Source: Pleurodeles waltl (lineage: Eukaryota; Chordata; Amphibia; Caudata; Salamandridae). From it: a DNA stretch of 64,000 nt. Shown here piece after piece: positions 33,700-46,515 of this stretch. Location: NCBI RefSeq assembly GCF_031143425.1, contig NC_090437.1, forward strand, positions 845,631,978-845,695,977, given 5' to 3'. The translations under genes were made by a program, and so were the position numbers. Every line of letters begins with the position of its first letter. Within the stretch, counting starts at the first letter, position 1. The notes under the pieces are model-generated. The model searched no databases. It was not told the origin of the DNA and saw only the letters and a list, made by a program, of their open reading frames with translations.

Positions 33700-35650
33700 A
33701 ATCTATGATGGTGCACTGTGGGCTTTCACACTGCAAAGGCAGAAGCTAATAATAAGGGATGATAACTGCACAAGTTGATGCAGAAAAAGTGTTGTATTTT
33801 GACAGAGAAGAGTGAGTGAGTGGAGAATACTATTGAGATGTATTCTATTTTTGAAGCTGTTGGTGATGTGGAAATTGATTTCCTAGAGGTTTGCAGAGAT
33901 GAGTAAGACTACAAAAAAGGCATTAACTGGAGAGCTCCTTTTGATATAATTTTTCATCCTCTATGCTCTAGAAGAAATACAGAAGGAAGGAGAGGAGGAA
34001 ATATTAAAGATTCTTTCAGAGACTATTGCAGAGTGGAAGAAGGATAAAACATCCACCCTCACAGAGAAACCTCCAGCGTATTTTATAATGATTCTTCTAC
34101 TTCCAGTCTATGGCTATTTCTGATGAGAAGAAAGACAAATATTTAAGCAGGGAAATGTTGCCTTTTATTCTGGCTCATCCAAAAGCAAACATGGGTTTTC
34201 AGGAAGAAGAAACACAAGAAATGTTCTCTCAAGTACTTTACTGAGAATATTCCAGAGGTCTCCCCAATGAGATTTGCCTTTTCTCCAACATGAAATGCAT
34301 GTAATAAGAAGGGAGTGGAAGGACCCAGATACAATCAACCTCCTCAAGTTATTGGCCTGGGTATATCCTCTGGCAGATATGGGGAGGACCGTCTCTGGTG
34401 TTGTTTCTGTTAACTCTTTGATAGCAAATCTAATGAGAAGAACCTCTTTAGCAGAAGAATCCATCATCAAGGATCCCACAGATAACAATATAGACTTAGC
34501 ATTAAAGAAGGTAATCACTTTTATTCCTCCTGGATAATTAATGAGAGCTCTAGATTTTCAGAATGCATATTTTCATGCGCGGATTGCTTGTGAACACTAG
34601 AAATTCCTGAGATTCTACATGAGGAAAAAGCATTATCATATCAGAGGCTTACCATTTGTCCTGAAATCTGTCCCTCAAGTATTCACAAAAGTGGTAGCTC
34701 TGGTGGTAGCTCTGCTCCTCGTTCAGAGTTTGAAAATATATCCATACTTCAATGACTGGTTTCTTAAGGCTCTGTCAGAAATACAAGTCTTAGAAAGGCT
34801 CATGCATACTTGTGGCCACCTGAATCAGCATGGATTTGTCTGAAATCTCCAAAAAGCCAAGTCTTGCCATCATAGGTTCTGAATTTTATTGACGCTAGAT
34901 TTTGAATTTACATCAACAGGTTGTTCCTTCCAGCAGGCAGTGAAGACACACTTCACCTTATCCTTTCTAAACTCATACAGAAGAGGATGACTCTAGTGCG
35001 GTTCTGGCTAATGGTTCATGCTGGCATGCATCTCCATGGTTCAATGGGCCTAGTTACATCTGCAACTTCTCTGGTCTCTTCTTCATGCTCACTGGGACCC
35101 AACAACTCAGAATTTGAATGCATTGGTCTCAGTTTAACAGGACATAAGGAAGAGACTTTAATAGTGATTATTCTGAAATCATTGACCAAAGGTTGTTCCA
35201 TTACAGCCAGATGCTCAATTGTTACTGACAAAACATTCAATATGGTTAAGAACCTACTCTGAAAACAATGACCTTCCAGTTCAGATGGTCAGTGATGGAG
35301 AGATGTTCTTCTTCTAAAGCAAGGGAGATATCAGCTGTCTAGAAAGCAGTACTTTATTTCCAAAGATGGATTTCAAATCACTATGTGGTTATCAGATCAG
35401 ACAACATGGTAATAGTAACACATATAAACAATTGGGTGGGGTGAAATCCAGTTCCCTGAATCTGGTAGCAATGTTGTACTGAGCAGAGCGTCCTATGTTA
35501 TTGATACTGCCAGTGCACGTAAGACTAAATGGAAAATATCTGAGCAGGCAATTTAAGCAGGATATTTCCTTCATCTCAGGAAATTACTCTGTCCAGTGAA
35601 ATCTTCAGAATATTTCCAGGTGTTTCGGGACTCCAATCCTTTATCTGTAA
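33700..35650 (+). mobile_element. DIRS 2, internally deleted remnant
   Basis: A second, more decayed DIRS lies directly downstream of DIRS 1 in the same orientation. A gag-like piece (34274-34537) contains REWKDPDTINLLKLLAWVYP and MRRTSLAEESIIKDPTDNNI, resembling the DIRS first protein. It is joined directly to the reverse-transcriptase core, so the intervening part is deleted. No recombinase is seen at the 3' side. Terminal repeats are not recognised, so the limits are approximate. Confidence 0.7.
34538..35430 (+). pseudogene. DIRS 2 reverse transcriptase and RNase H remnant
   Basis: The sequence opens with MRALDFQNAYFHARI, the segment carrying the first catalytic Asp. It continues KFLRFYMRKKHYHIRGLPF and SVPQVFTKVVALV, then YPYFNDWFLKA, where the YLDD box reads YFND, so one active-site Asp is changed. 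A broken thumb region follows. RNase H remains appear as VIRSDNMVIVTHINN near 35385-35430. Stops and frameshifts are frequent. It is older looking than DIRS 1. Confidence 0.75.
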
Positions 35651-36300
35651 CAAAAGCAACTCTAAATGCTACCTGCTGCTTAACATTAAAAAATCCTAAC
35701 TAAGCAATTACTGAATTCTAAAAATATGGTCAATATTAGATTGTGACTGTCCAGTATTCTTAAATATTCAAATCCAAGATTGCATGATAAAAAGGCATTT
35801 CAGCACTCTCCGTAAGAGTTTATGGTAGATGCACTGTTTGGTAATTGCAGTCCAATCAACAGTTTGGTTCCAGTGATCAGAAAGACACTCTCCACTTCTC
35901 TATCTTCTTATTTTTTTAATTTAATTTCCAATAGTCCATTTATGTTCAAAATGCTTTTTGTCAATGTGTGGTTTATCAGAATAATCATCCACAGACCCTT
36001 GTTACAGGTGAAAAAAATCAAATATACATACATATTTATTACATAAATACCTAATATGACCACCATGTGTCTTATCCAGACTACAAACACTAACTTACAT
36101 AATACAAATGTATTCAGTAAGTTTGCAGAGCTCTTGCTTCCAAACAGCTGGCAATTGTGGTCCTTAACAAAGTAGAAATATGACCCTGTATGTTTCAGTA
36201 GCATTCCACACACTCAACAACATTGCCGGCAGATATTGTCAAAATCAGCTGATGTCACTACAGAACATTTAAACGTGCACATTAACATGATTTGTACTCA
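35651..36300. other. AT-rich interval without a recognisable gene
   Basis: No coding frame or terminal repeat could be assigned. The left end of Harbinger E should lie in or near here, but no GGGGGCATATTTATAC-type terminus is visible. Confidence 0.4.
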
Positions 36301-36301
36301 C

Positions 36302-36568
36302 CAACAGGGCCACCAATCGCAATCCCCAGGTGGTCCAGCAGATCTTGCTCCCTGGAGACAAGGTCAGCCCAGCGGTGCTTCAGCTGGTGGTTGTTTCTGG
36401 GTGTGTTGTAAATCCTTTGCAGATGATGCAACACCTTTGCCCACCGGAGCCTCTGTGCCTCAGTGTGATACCCCTGTATCACACGCCCACCTGCCTCAAT
36501 CATCAGGGGTAGGAAATGGCACACTAGCACACTAGCCAAATGAACCCACCCAGCTCCTCCTCTCCCAT
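36302..36568 (-). pseudogene. Myb/SANT-like exon of copy E
   Basis: Begins at an ATG at 36568 reading MGEEELGGFIWLVC and needs a frameshift into RLRWAKVLHHLQRIYNTPRN and HQLKHRWADLVSREQDLLDH. The pattern of a Trp-containing helix followed by an RW-DL helix fits the trihelix Myb/SANT-like domain of Harbinger partners. It ends at a GTGAG donor (36301-36297) after GIAIGGPV. No following exon was recognised. The call is tentative, as the domain is short and sequence resemblance to Myb-A and Myb-B is low. Confidence 0.5.
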
Positions 36569-39500
36569 CCTGTCAAGACGAGGCCTACCCAGCATATTCG
36601 TACAAAAAGAGAAATAGGGGATAAAGGGGAACAAAGGAGAATAGGGGGAAAGTAGGACAGGAAAAATTCAAATAAACTACTAACACAGCCCAACTATACC
36701 CAAACTAACACTACCCACAACAGACTCTCAACCAAACAAAGACAATAGTTTACAACACAAATGACCACAAAAAACACTCAGACAGGCTACTACAACAAGT
36801 TTTTAATCACAAAAAGACAATAAAAAGACCACACAGGAGACAAATTAACTAAATGCACAGAAACAAATTGAGACACAGCCACACAGTCAGGAAATATCAC
36901 AGACTGCAAAGAGAAAGTGAAAGTACACCCACTGTACCTATTCTGTAAACAGGATATCCTATTACATCACTTCCTGCCTAAAATGGCGGTCGTTTTTATT
37001 GTCATGTGGCAAAATATTTTGACGCAGTCTATGCGTAATTTTTATCGACGCACAGGAGTAGATTTCAGCCCACATCCATATGTTTCTAAATTGTTTCAAA
37101 CTTAACCAATTTTCAGAGGTACAGTGTGGAAGATGCCACTCAGGGCCAATGGTTCTTTCAGGGCATTATGTGTCGTTTTTCGGCCATAAGCGCCATTTTT
37201 AGATGCATGTGCATCATGTTTTGACGCATATGCAGCAAACTTTCAAGCATTAACTGGGTTTGGGTCATTTTACCATTTTAAAGGTATATTACAGTTGTGA
37301 CAATACTGAGATAGGCTGATTGCACCCACTTTGGGCATGACGGTGTATGGGCACATGTGACACATCATACTACTGCTGACCATGATCCGCTGCTTCATGC
37401 ACAGGATTTTCACTCTTGACTGACGCAATAGATGGCCAAATGTGTGGCCTACATATATGTATTACACAAATTGGCATGTTTGGCGTCAGGAGAGGATAGC
37501 AAGGTGATGCACAAAAGTACAATACCTCAATGTCTAGTGCTCAATGTGTGTGCTTTGGCTACCAATATTGTTGTTGACCCACTGTATGACCATCACAAGA
37601 TGCATTATTGCAAATATGCTTGTGTGCATGTGGAGTCAATGTGTCCATTTGCAAGTCAGTGTGGAAATGAGAGAGGACATGCGTTAGTCATACATGTAGC
37701 AAAAACTGCTGTGTGCACTTTCTAGTTTTTGGGTAACATAAACACAACAAATGACAAAGTATGCACCGGATAGATAGCAGACGGTTGTTCATGTCAATGG
37801 CCCAAAACTTGGCCATCACATGTCCTGGATTTTTAGATACTGCTTCCTAGGCACTTGTTGGTGAACTCACCATGAGCCAGGCACATGTACCTACTAAGTG
37901 GGTACCGTGTTTGTGACAAGGAGAGCCAAAGCTAAACCACATTTGCAATGTCACACCACAGTTAAGGTCGTATCACTGAGCCACAACTCGCCTGTGACAG
38001 TGGAGGACCAGCAGACCAAGCAGCACGCGGCCACATATTTCCAGTGATGAATTGCACAGAGGTGTCTGGTTCATGTGTGTGGGCCAATGTTTATCCTGTA
38101 TATTTTTACGGGGTCTATGTTGTCACAGTTACGCCCAGCTCTAGTCATGTGTCTGTGGCAGCAATTCCTGTATCTACTGAGTATCCTTCGGAGATCAATG
38201 GAAGTAAAGCCAATGAGGATTTGAGAACCCACATGGGGATGGTCCTACCCTGTCACTGCAGACGTGTTATGAGACTGTCAACAGGGCAACCTTGGTGTGA
38301 TGAGTAAGATCATATCTCAGGATCATATCTTCTTGTACCGGCAGGTGTCATCACAACATTTGTACACAGGTTGGCCTCTAAAATTCCCACTGCATCTAGG
38401 AACATCATAGCCTCTGTGATGATTATTCTCGCAGCTATTCACCACGCATGGCCCATCAATATGTTGTGAGCAATGTGAATCAGCGTGTGAACTGTCAGGG
38501 TCCTAACATGTGTGGACTTTTCAGGTACATTATCTGACGTTGCTGGTTCTGCTGGAGGCACCATACCCAATCCCTGTATACGGCCATGGTACACTGTCAC
38601 AATTTGTCGCTCATGCACACATGAGACCCAGACAAGGGATAGGCCATGATTTGGGTATTTGGAGACAAGTTCCCAACTATGGTACGATTAATAAGCAGAT
38701 TATGCTATACAATGTATTTGAGTATGCATTGAAGAACCACCTGACAAAATACCCCAGGAGGAATGTGAGGGTTGGAAAAGAAACTAGGATACATATGTAG
38801 CCACAAGGAACCTTTAGGGTAACGCACAGACAGGTGCCAGTCAGGCTAACAGGATGAAGGTTCAATCAGGATCCAGCAATTTCACAAGGTACATACTCAG
38901 TGGTCTGACTGAGACTGGTCGGAGGAGGAACAAGACAGTTGACATGGAAAACTGTGTTTGTCCTGTGTTTTGGAAGGTGACACATTAACCCAAGGGCTGA
39001 TTTTTATGGCAATGCATAACAGTGTAATCAATAAAATGGCAGCTTCTACGCTGTTCCAAGCATCTGCAAGGGCAGTGCATGTTCAAATGGCTGGTCTGCA
39101 TGGAGGTGCTCACAGGCGTGTGCTGCATCAGTCTCTCACAAGTCCTGTAGGTGAGATTCTAGTTAAAATGGCCAACAGTACCTTTCACATGGGAAGCAAT
39201 CTACAGGTGATGACAGGGCTTAGAGACTACAAGCCAGTGCATTATTTAACCTGATGTCCATGCAGACAGATGTACAATGACTATGGCATACCATACTAAA
39301 GGGTGAAGCACACTGGATTAAAATTGTTAGTCTGTGTGTGTGTAGAGGAGGGAATATCTGGGTACACATATTACCATTCCAGGTACCTCTTAAGACGGGT
39401 GGGGTGAGACCGGGAACATGGGTGTGTCAGGACTTAGGACATGGGCTGACATGTACATGGAATTTCATGTGCGCAATGCTTGTCTTATGTGTGGCACTTG

Positions 39501-40005
39501 TGCTATCTAGGTTCTGCTTATATGGAATTCTAGTCACACATGGTCCTTGCAAAGATAGGTGATGTAACAGTTACTGCTGTCAAGGGTGTGGCCATACATT
39601 AATGTTACTAATGCAATAGCACATCCACAGCGTCATGTATGATGCTTTTTGTTCCATTTTTGACTGATGGTGTCTTAATTGTGTGCCATATGCTGCAAAG
39701 AATCATGTTGCCAACATGTATGTGTGAAATAGGTGTGGTCCTCTGCTATTGCCCTTCAAAGGTGAAATGTACAGGATATATGTCTTTTACAGTGTGTGTG
39801 AATGTGACTGTTGATTAGTGCACATCACAATTGCTTTGGACATTTCTGTGTCCTGATCGGTATATCAGCAATGCTCCATGAAGATACACTCTTATTCTGA
39901 TAGTTAGTGATAAAGGTGAGCAAAAATGATTACCCAGACCTTAATATGGTGATTAATATAGGTGTGTATTTATATATGTTAATACAGTGGTGATGGTCAG
40001 TTGAT
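36569..40005. other. Long gene-free interval inside copy E
   Basis: About 3.4 kb without a coding frame I can assign. Sequences such as GACGCA and TGCGTAATTTTTATCGACGC near 37020-37060 resemble the subterminal motifs of the E family and of the poly-hairpin MITEs, so part of it may be another non-autonomous relative. Confidence 0.45.
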
Positions 40006-42314
40006 TCAAAAGAAATTGTTGACAATATGTTGGCGCCTATGCAATCCTGCAGCTGTGTTTGGTTGGTCCCCCTCATGTTGATGGCCAGCATCCTCCTCTT
40101 CAGGCATTTGTGGCTCTGGTTCTAATAGGGAAATGTTCTTTCGTACACAAATGTTGTGCAGGATGGCACTGGTTAAAATGATCTTGCAGACCATTTCTGG
40201 TGAGTATAGGAGGCTGCCTCCAGTGATGTTGAGGCACCTGAATCTCGACTTCAGGATTTTAAAGGTCCTCTTGACTATGGTGCGTGTCCTCCTATGTGCC
40301 TCATTTTAGGCACGCTCTGCTGCAGTGCTTGGGTTGCCAAATGGGGTCATAATCCATGGCTGGATCCCATACCCCTGATCAGCTGAAAGAGAAAATGATT
40401 GAGATCATGTTGATGATGCTTGCCCCATTAATATCACCTTGCATGGCAGTAGTTCTCTTGTGTTGTCTGTGACTCATTTGTGTTTGTGTTATTGTGTTGA
40501 TTCCTAGGCTTCTAGGATGTACCATCAGCATTGGGTTGTTTCCTTGGCTGAACGAGTGTTTGGCGGTTGTCAGCAGTATATTTTGAGAGTTGCAGTACAT
40601 TGTGCACTCCCTTGCATTGTGACTTGTGATACAGGTGTCCCTGTGACTTCACTGGAGGTGAGATGATAGTTCCATACACAGAATTAATTCAACAGTGGTG
40701 GTAACATGTTTGCATCTATGTACCCTGGACATCCCACACATTTTGACATATGCAATAGATTAATTTAACCATCAGTGAGACGCTTACATTTTGCAAGGTG
40801 ACAATTAGCCACACTTCTCCATACGTTGTGATCATTGACGTCTTAACATTTGACTGTACACTAATTTCACATGTGTGACAAGTTCACTGCCGACCTATTT
40901 CTCTGCCCTTGGCAAGTTGACTCAGGTTGTATCGTCTATCTAGACTACTGCACATGGTCTAGTTCAGCTGGCTAACTTGGTTGTGAGGTTGTCGTTTTGA
41001 GTTTCAGAAGGTCCGTATGGCAGTACATCTGTTGTGTGTGTGTTAATTTGTCACAATGCGTATGTGTAGGAATGTGCACCTTCCATATAGTACCATCAAG
41101 ATGTGTTCTTCGCACAGTCCACTTGCCTCTTGGTAGTGGGCAATGTGAGAGCAGGAGTGATGTGAGATATTGGAATGGCCTCAATGATTGCATGTGACCT
41201 TGATTGTAGTCATCATCATGCTATGTGAGTTACGGTGTTTGACCTGCAGCAAATTACATTCCACACCCCTTACAAAGTACGTATTGGCTGGAAGGGTGTT
41301 TAATTGGGTGTTACTGATGTGTTATTGGAGTTTTATCTTCGCAGATGTAATGCCAGTTGGCACCATGTGTTTGTCATTGTGTTGTTTTACATTTTCCCCT
41401 TGTGTCTGTGGAGTGGCATCAGTTTTTATTTGGAACGGTACTTTGTCCCTAGGTGTGTCTCCCATTGGGTGAGGATATCAAACATGCCTAGCGGTGTCAC
41501 AACCTCAGTGTGTTCCTGTCCACATGTCGCTATCGTGGTGTATGTGTTGTTTGTCCTAGAGGGTTGCTGTTCAGTGTGTATATAAGTAGGTTTCTGTACT
41601 TACCAACAAGTAGTCCATTTCCATATCGTCCATCCTGGAAGTGTTGATTGATGGTATAGTGACGGAAGATGAATGAATCATGAACACTCCCAGGATACTT
41701 TGCCACGATTTTGGTGATTAATCCCTGGTGATCCACATGGCCTGCACATTGATGGAGTGTGTGTGCGGTATAGATGTTCAGTTGCAGCAGGTGGCACAAG
41801 GCGTACATGTGTGCAGTCAATGGCACCAAGGACATGTGGAAATCCATTAATGAGGTAAAACCCGTTTGGTCTCCTGCTGCTTCTGCTGTGTGTTGAAGAA
41901 GCAGATGTGGGGGGGTGTGAGTGTGATGATGGCATCCAGTACCTTGGGCAGGAAGGCGGAGAATTATGGCTGCGAGATCCCAGCAACCAGGGTGACAGTG
42001 GTTTGAAAGGAGCCACTTGCCAACATACGTAATACAGCTAGCAGCTTGGTTTCTGGTGGAATGGTGCGGGGTGTCTGCAAGCTGGGTGCCAACTGTGGCT
42101 CAATGTTGCTCAGCAACTGCTGAATGGCTAGCCAGTTCAACGTGTACCACTGGATGATGTCATGTTCCCTGAGGCCATGAAGGGTTGTCCTGGTGCGGAA
42201 TATCCTCTCCTGCCTTCTGTGTTGCCTTTGGGGTCCCTGCTGGTGTTGTGGAAGCTGCTGTTGCTGGTCCTGTGCTCTGCGTCTGCGTGCACGATGGATA
42301 AAAAGCACCTCCAT
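40006..42314 (-). pseudogene. HARBI1-like DDE transposase, copy E (inactivated)
   Basis: The N-terminal part (42314-41964) includes LREHDIIQWYTLNWLAIQQL and LRMLASGSFQTTVTLVAGIS. After frameshifts come FPHVLGAIDCTHVRLVPP with the first catalytic Asp and YPGSVHDSFIFR with the second. A donor GTAAG at 41603-41599 opens a 1.2 kb intron ending TTTCAG at 40383; exon 3 (40382-40006) has GIQPWIMTPFGNPSTAAERA and RTIVKRTFKILKSRF. There the third catalytic position, normally Glu, is Lys. The intron occupies the same site as in B, C and D. The C terminus is acidic. The copy is dead. Confidence 0.85.
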
Positions 42315-42399
42315 GTCTTCCTTTTGGAGCTCTGCTGTTGCTTCTGTGTGTTTTGATTAAATACAGGTGTGTTTGCCCCATTTTAACGCCTGCCCTGAC

Positions 42400-42704
42400 C
42401 CAGGCATTCATTTTTGACGCAAATCGGGCTGTGCGTAATTTTCTGACTCTGCCTCCCGGCCGTGCGGGATTTGTGCGCAGTAGCATAAATAAGGCGCACA
42501 GGTGTTGGTGTCATTTTTTGGACGGGAACGTATACCTTGCATATCATTAACGCAAGGCGGTTTCCCGCATTCAGAAAATGACGCACATAGCGGGATTTTG
42601 GCATCCGAGGGCTCGGGGGTCAAAGTTTAAATATGGTGCACGGTTTGAACTGAATGTGCGTCAACATTTTTGACGCACATTCAGCGCAGATGGAGTATAA
42701 ATAT
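42400..42704. repeat. Hairpin-rich right terminus of copy E
   Basis: Contains a 14-bp perfect hairpin TGAATGTGCGTCAA / TTGACGCACATTCA at 42651-42683 and a longer imperfect one at about 42511-42580 whose loop includes ATATCATTAACG. The second is recognisably related to the hairpin at 60434-60501 in the MITE. Confidence 0.65.
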
Positions 42705-42817
42705 GCCCCCAGTGTTTATATCTCCTAGGCAAAGGACTTTAATGAAACAAGCAGACCAGAAAGGGCAGGCTTCCGCTGATGCAGCTATAATATGCTGGCC
42801 AATCCAGTTGGACAGTA

Positions 42818-42865
42818 GGGGGCTCATTATGACTTTGGCGGTTTTGTCACAAGACCGCGGATGTG
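42818..42865. repeat. Left terminal inverted repeat of copy D
   Basis: GGGGGCTCATTATGACTTTG followed by GCGGTTTTGTCACAAGACCGC. Related to the ends of C and H. Confidence 0.8.
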
Positions 42866-43484
42866 GCGTCTGCCAAAAGACCGCCATGTTGGCAGTAATC
42901 AGACCGCCGTATTACGAGTCACACTCTGAAGACCGCCACTAAACAGCCACAAATCCAACACCACCAGGACACAGTAGGGCGGGAAAGAGGTGGTCCCACC
43001 ACCAGCACCGCCACAACTTTCTACCCACCACATTACGAGCCAAAATTCACCACAGCAGTTCTTCCATGGCGGAAAATCATTGGTGGTTAAACCGCTGTGC
43101 TCAAAAACCCACTGCAGACAGAACACAACACCACATTGGACAGTTCAAATACCCCACACCTGACACAAATACTCACACCGGACACACCTACTCACAGCAC
43201 TATATAACACTCGCCCACACAACCCACAATCCTTTGCTACCAAAATGACATTCACAGACAGAGGGGACCCACAAACAAATGACTCAGCACTTGTACACCA
43301 TAGGCACAGATACACTTCACACTCACCACACAACACACAACTGCACAAACAACACAATAGACACATCATGACTACACACAAACACCACAACCAACAATCA
43401 CACAGAAGTAAACACCCCAACTCTACAAGCAGCCTACACTGCACCCTTGCACACACAACCCCCACCCACAACACAACCACCACC

Positions 43485-45500
43485 ATGTCCCATCAAAAGC
43501 ACCCACGCATCACAGACGATAAGTTCAGGGTCATGGTTGATGAAATCATCAGGGTAGAGCCACAACTGTTTGGAGCATAGGTCCAGCAAACCTCCATTGC
43601 CAGAAAAATTGAGTTATGGCAGAGAATTGTCGACAGGGTCAACTCAGTAGGCAACCATCCACGCACAAGGGAGGACATCAGGAAGAGATGGAACGACCTA
43701 TGGATGAAGATACGTTTCATGACATCAAGACACCAAATTGCCATGCAGAAGACAGTAGTGGGTCCTCCCCTAGAGTTCACATAGTGGGAGGAGAAGGTCT
43801 TGGACATCCTGCATCCAGAGAGCCTGACTGGAATACCCGGAGGACTGGACTCTGTTAAGTAGCTACCACTCTCTGGGCACAAATAAGTCCTTTCCAGCAT
43901 GCTTCCTCACCACCCAAACACTCCCCAATCCACTCTATCTCCACTACACCTCCCACATAATGACCTAATGCCCTTCTTCTGCATGCCACACCACCACCCA
44001 ATGGCCACTAAGTCCCTGGCAAGTGCACAGATAGCAGTGCCAATAACAATTACTACGACTCCCACAATGCACTAGCCCATCTACATCAAAATCTCAAATG
44101 TGCACTTCACATCACATCTCTTGCATGTATGGCCATTGCATTAGCTACATCAACTGGATGCTACGACTGAGGACTACTACATGGCAATGACAACAATGCA
44201 ATGGCACTACAAAATGGCAAATAACACCAAACACAGCCACAGCAATGTCACAAAACCTAAGGGCCACATATCCAGAACAACAACACTGAAATGGATTGAC
44301 CATAGGCTTGAAACAAAGAAGGTATACTTCATGCACGACATTCACAGACAGGGAAAGCAACCTTGCATACCCTCTTCCCACTTGAACACCGTGCTGCAAT
44401 GTACAGCCATTCCCACTCACATCTAGCAAGCCAGAATTGCCACAAGCTAACAGGGCAGACCTGTCATGTGAACCATCACACAGGAACAGAACCCATCCAC
44501 TGAGCAAAAGTTACCAAGATTGATTGACAACAACCTCCATGGAGCATGGTGCAAATGTCACAATCTACTATCCACAAACAGTGTTTGCAGTGCTGCACCT
44601 GTCATTGCTGTTGCTGGGAATCACGTCAAGCCACTGTATGCAACAGACAAAGAGACAACTAATCACCATCCACCACTTAACTCTTTCTCACTCCATCCAC
44701 AGGTACCCCTGCCACTGCCACCATGGAGAGGATACCAGAGGCTGCCAGCCCACCTCAGGATGAAGGCACCCTTGAGGACGACGCTGCTGGATGTCCAGAC
44801 ATGGATGACCTACCTGGCCCATCTAGGACACCTAGTCAGTCTACCACTCCCTGCCTCACCCTGCCTATATCAACACCCCCACCCTGTGGCACCAGCATCA
44901 TAGCCAACCCTTCATCCCCAAACCTGTGTCACTGTTCAATCAATAGTGTGCCCCACAGTACAGAGACCTGATTCACCCCCTCACACCCAAGACAATGAAG
45001 GTCCTGGTGACACTGGGAGTGGGCACATTGTTCCAGGGGCACAGGCACATGGGGGCAGAGGGCATAGGAGGGAATCTGTGGGACAGAGGACAGGGCACCC
45101 AAGGTAGTCAACTGATCAGGAAACCATCACCCACGTCCTGGGAGCATACCAACAATCCCAAGACAGGATGAGCCAGATCATTAAAATGTTGGGGTAAAAC
45201 CAAAGGCTGCAGAGGGAATACCACCAGGAGGTCATGCAGCAGTGGCAGGCCCACAATGCCACCATGGCCTACATTGCAGGGGTGCTCAGGAACATCAACA
45301 CCACCCTGCATGCTTCCTCCACCCACCAACAGGCCCCTTTCACTAGTTACATCACATTTGAACCTTCCACATCTGTGCCAGCTAGTGGAATGGAGGCCCT
45401 GCCAGGGGAACCACAGACCTCAGGTACCACTCCCTCTGTAGCAGAAGAACCCCCGCAAACGTGGATGTCCACCCAGACATCTGGCTGGAGCAGATGCTAA
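43485..45500 (+). pseudogene. Myb-A (Myb/SANT-like partner), copy D, two exons
   Basis: Exon 1 starts at ATG 43485 (MSHQKHPRITDDKFRVMVDE) and contains SIARKIELWQRIVDRVNSVG, EDIRKRWNDLWMKIRFMTSR and LHPESLTGIPGGLDS, ending near 43854. Stops occur at 43578-43580 and about 43782. Exon 2 begins after ATCCACAG at 44702 with ATATMERIPEAASPPQDEG, runs through an acidic Pro-rich stretch, then a coiled-coil segment (ITHVLGAYQQSQDRMSQIIK) and LRNINTTLHASSTHQQ, ending at a stop near 45500. Exon 2 has a stop near 45195 and frameshifts. Domain order equals Myb-A of B and C. It converges on the transposase. Confidence 0.82.
43860..44700 (+). other. Intron of copy D Myb-A, no other gene seen
   Basis: The interval between the two Myb-A exons of D carries no recognisable coding frame. 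The equivalent intron is only 306 bases in B and about 1.8 kb in C, where it holds the 155-base tandem repeat. Confidence 0.5.
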
Positions 45501-46515
45501 GACCAAGCCACTGCCAGGAAGTGAAACTCTCCTGATTTCTCTCCCTTGTGTGCCACTGGGACACCCTGTTGACTGTTCAATGATATTACTGCATTTTCCC
45601 ATGGCCCTTGGACACTGGACCTGTGCTACCTACATTTGTGCCACCTACTCTGATGAGTCCAACTACCATGACCTCACTCATCACCTGTTTGTCACTGGAT
45701 GCACCAAATATGTTTTACTCACATTTCCCTTGCATGCACAATAAACACAAAAGATCACAGAAACTGCATATGTGTCTTTATTTTGACATTAACAAATGTT
45801 TGATATGCAAAATGTCATGTGGCAATGGCCCCATCAACCAATGGGCAGTGTAATGGACAGCAGAGAGAGGCAACTTCTGGAGGAGACACAGTACAACAGA
45901 TATGTCCCAGGGCAGATGTAAGGGAGTCACTAGTCCAGCCACACACTAGAGTAAATCCACTTATCCAACCTGCAAAAAGACAATGACACAGAGTTCCATC
46001 AGGATAGAAGGCATAGTGCCACACAAAGCACATTTATAGTACATAGTTGTCGTGCCCATGGTGCTTGACAACAAAACTGGGCACAACAGATATTATTTTT
46101 ACATCCCGAGGAGATACATCACTAATCACTGTAGCTGTCATCTGTCATGTGCAAAACTCCATTATGGAAACAGTTACCAAAAGCTAATGACCATGAATGC
46201 CACAAGCTATAGGTAGGAGAGGCAATGATCAACATTACACAGTTAGTCGCTGGAATTACATGAGAACAGGAAAATGCAGGACACATACAGGTCTGTCCAT
46301 AGGAGATGTAAATCTAGCAACCTGCATTGGATACACATATTAGAGATGAGACATTTTACCACAGCACCTTAAATGCAATCAGTCACCCCTCCCAACACAC
46401 ACATAGGGATTGGAACACATCACACCACCACTGATGATCCATCTCAGGAGGACCATAGTCTCCAGTCATTGTGGATATACAATGATTGCAAATACACACA
46501 CAGCTTACCTGGATG
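45501..46515. other. Interval between convergent genes of copy D
   Basis: Contains an AATAAA at about 45741 that could serve Myb-A. No further gene is recognised. Confidence 0.5.

Larger units (their letters stand above)
36302..42704 (-). mobile_element. Harbinger copy E, a different family; left end not found
   Basis: It contains a Myb/SANT-like fragment (36302-36568) and a transposase relic (40006-42314), both on the minus strand, so its gene order differs from B and D. The right end, reverse-complemented, begins GGGGGCATATTTATACTCC. That terminus resembles the poly-hairpin MITEs at 13328 and 60305, and the subterminal DNA at 42400-42700 is also hairpin-rich. The left boundary given is simply the last recognised coding base. 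Confidence 0.6.

Noticed and set aside
37432..39562. Several open frames of 60-100 codons on the plus strand
   Set aside because: They are ATG-initiated but show no domain, no shared codon pattern and no homology to other parts of the window; the length is expected by chance.
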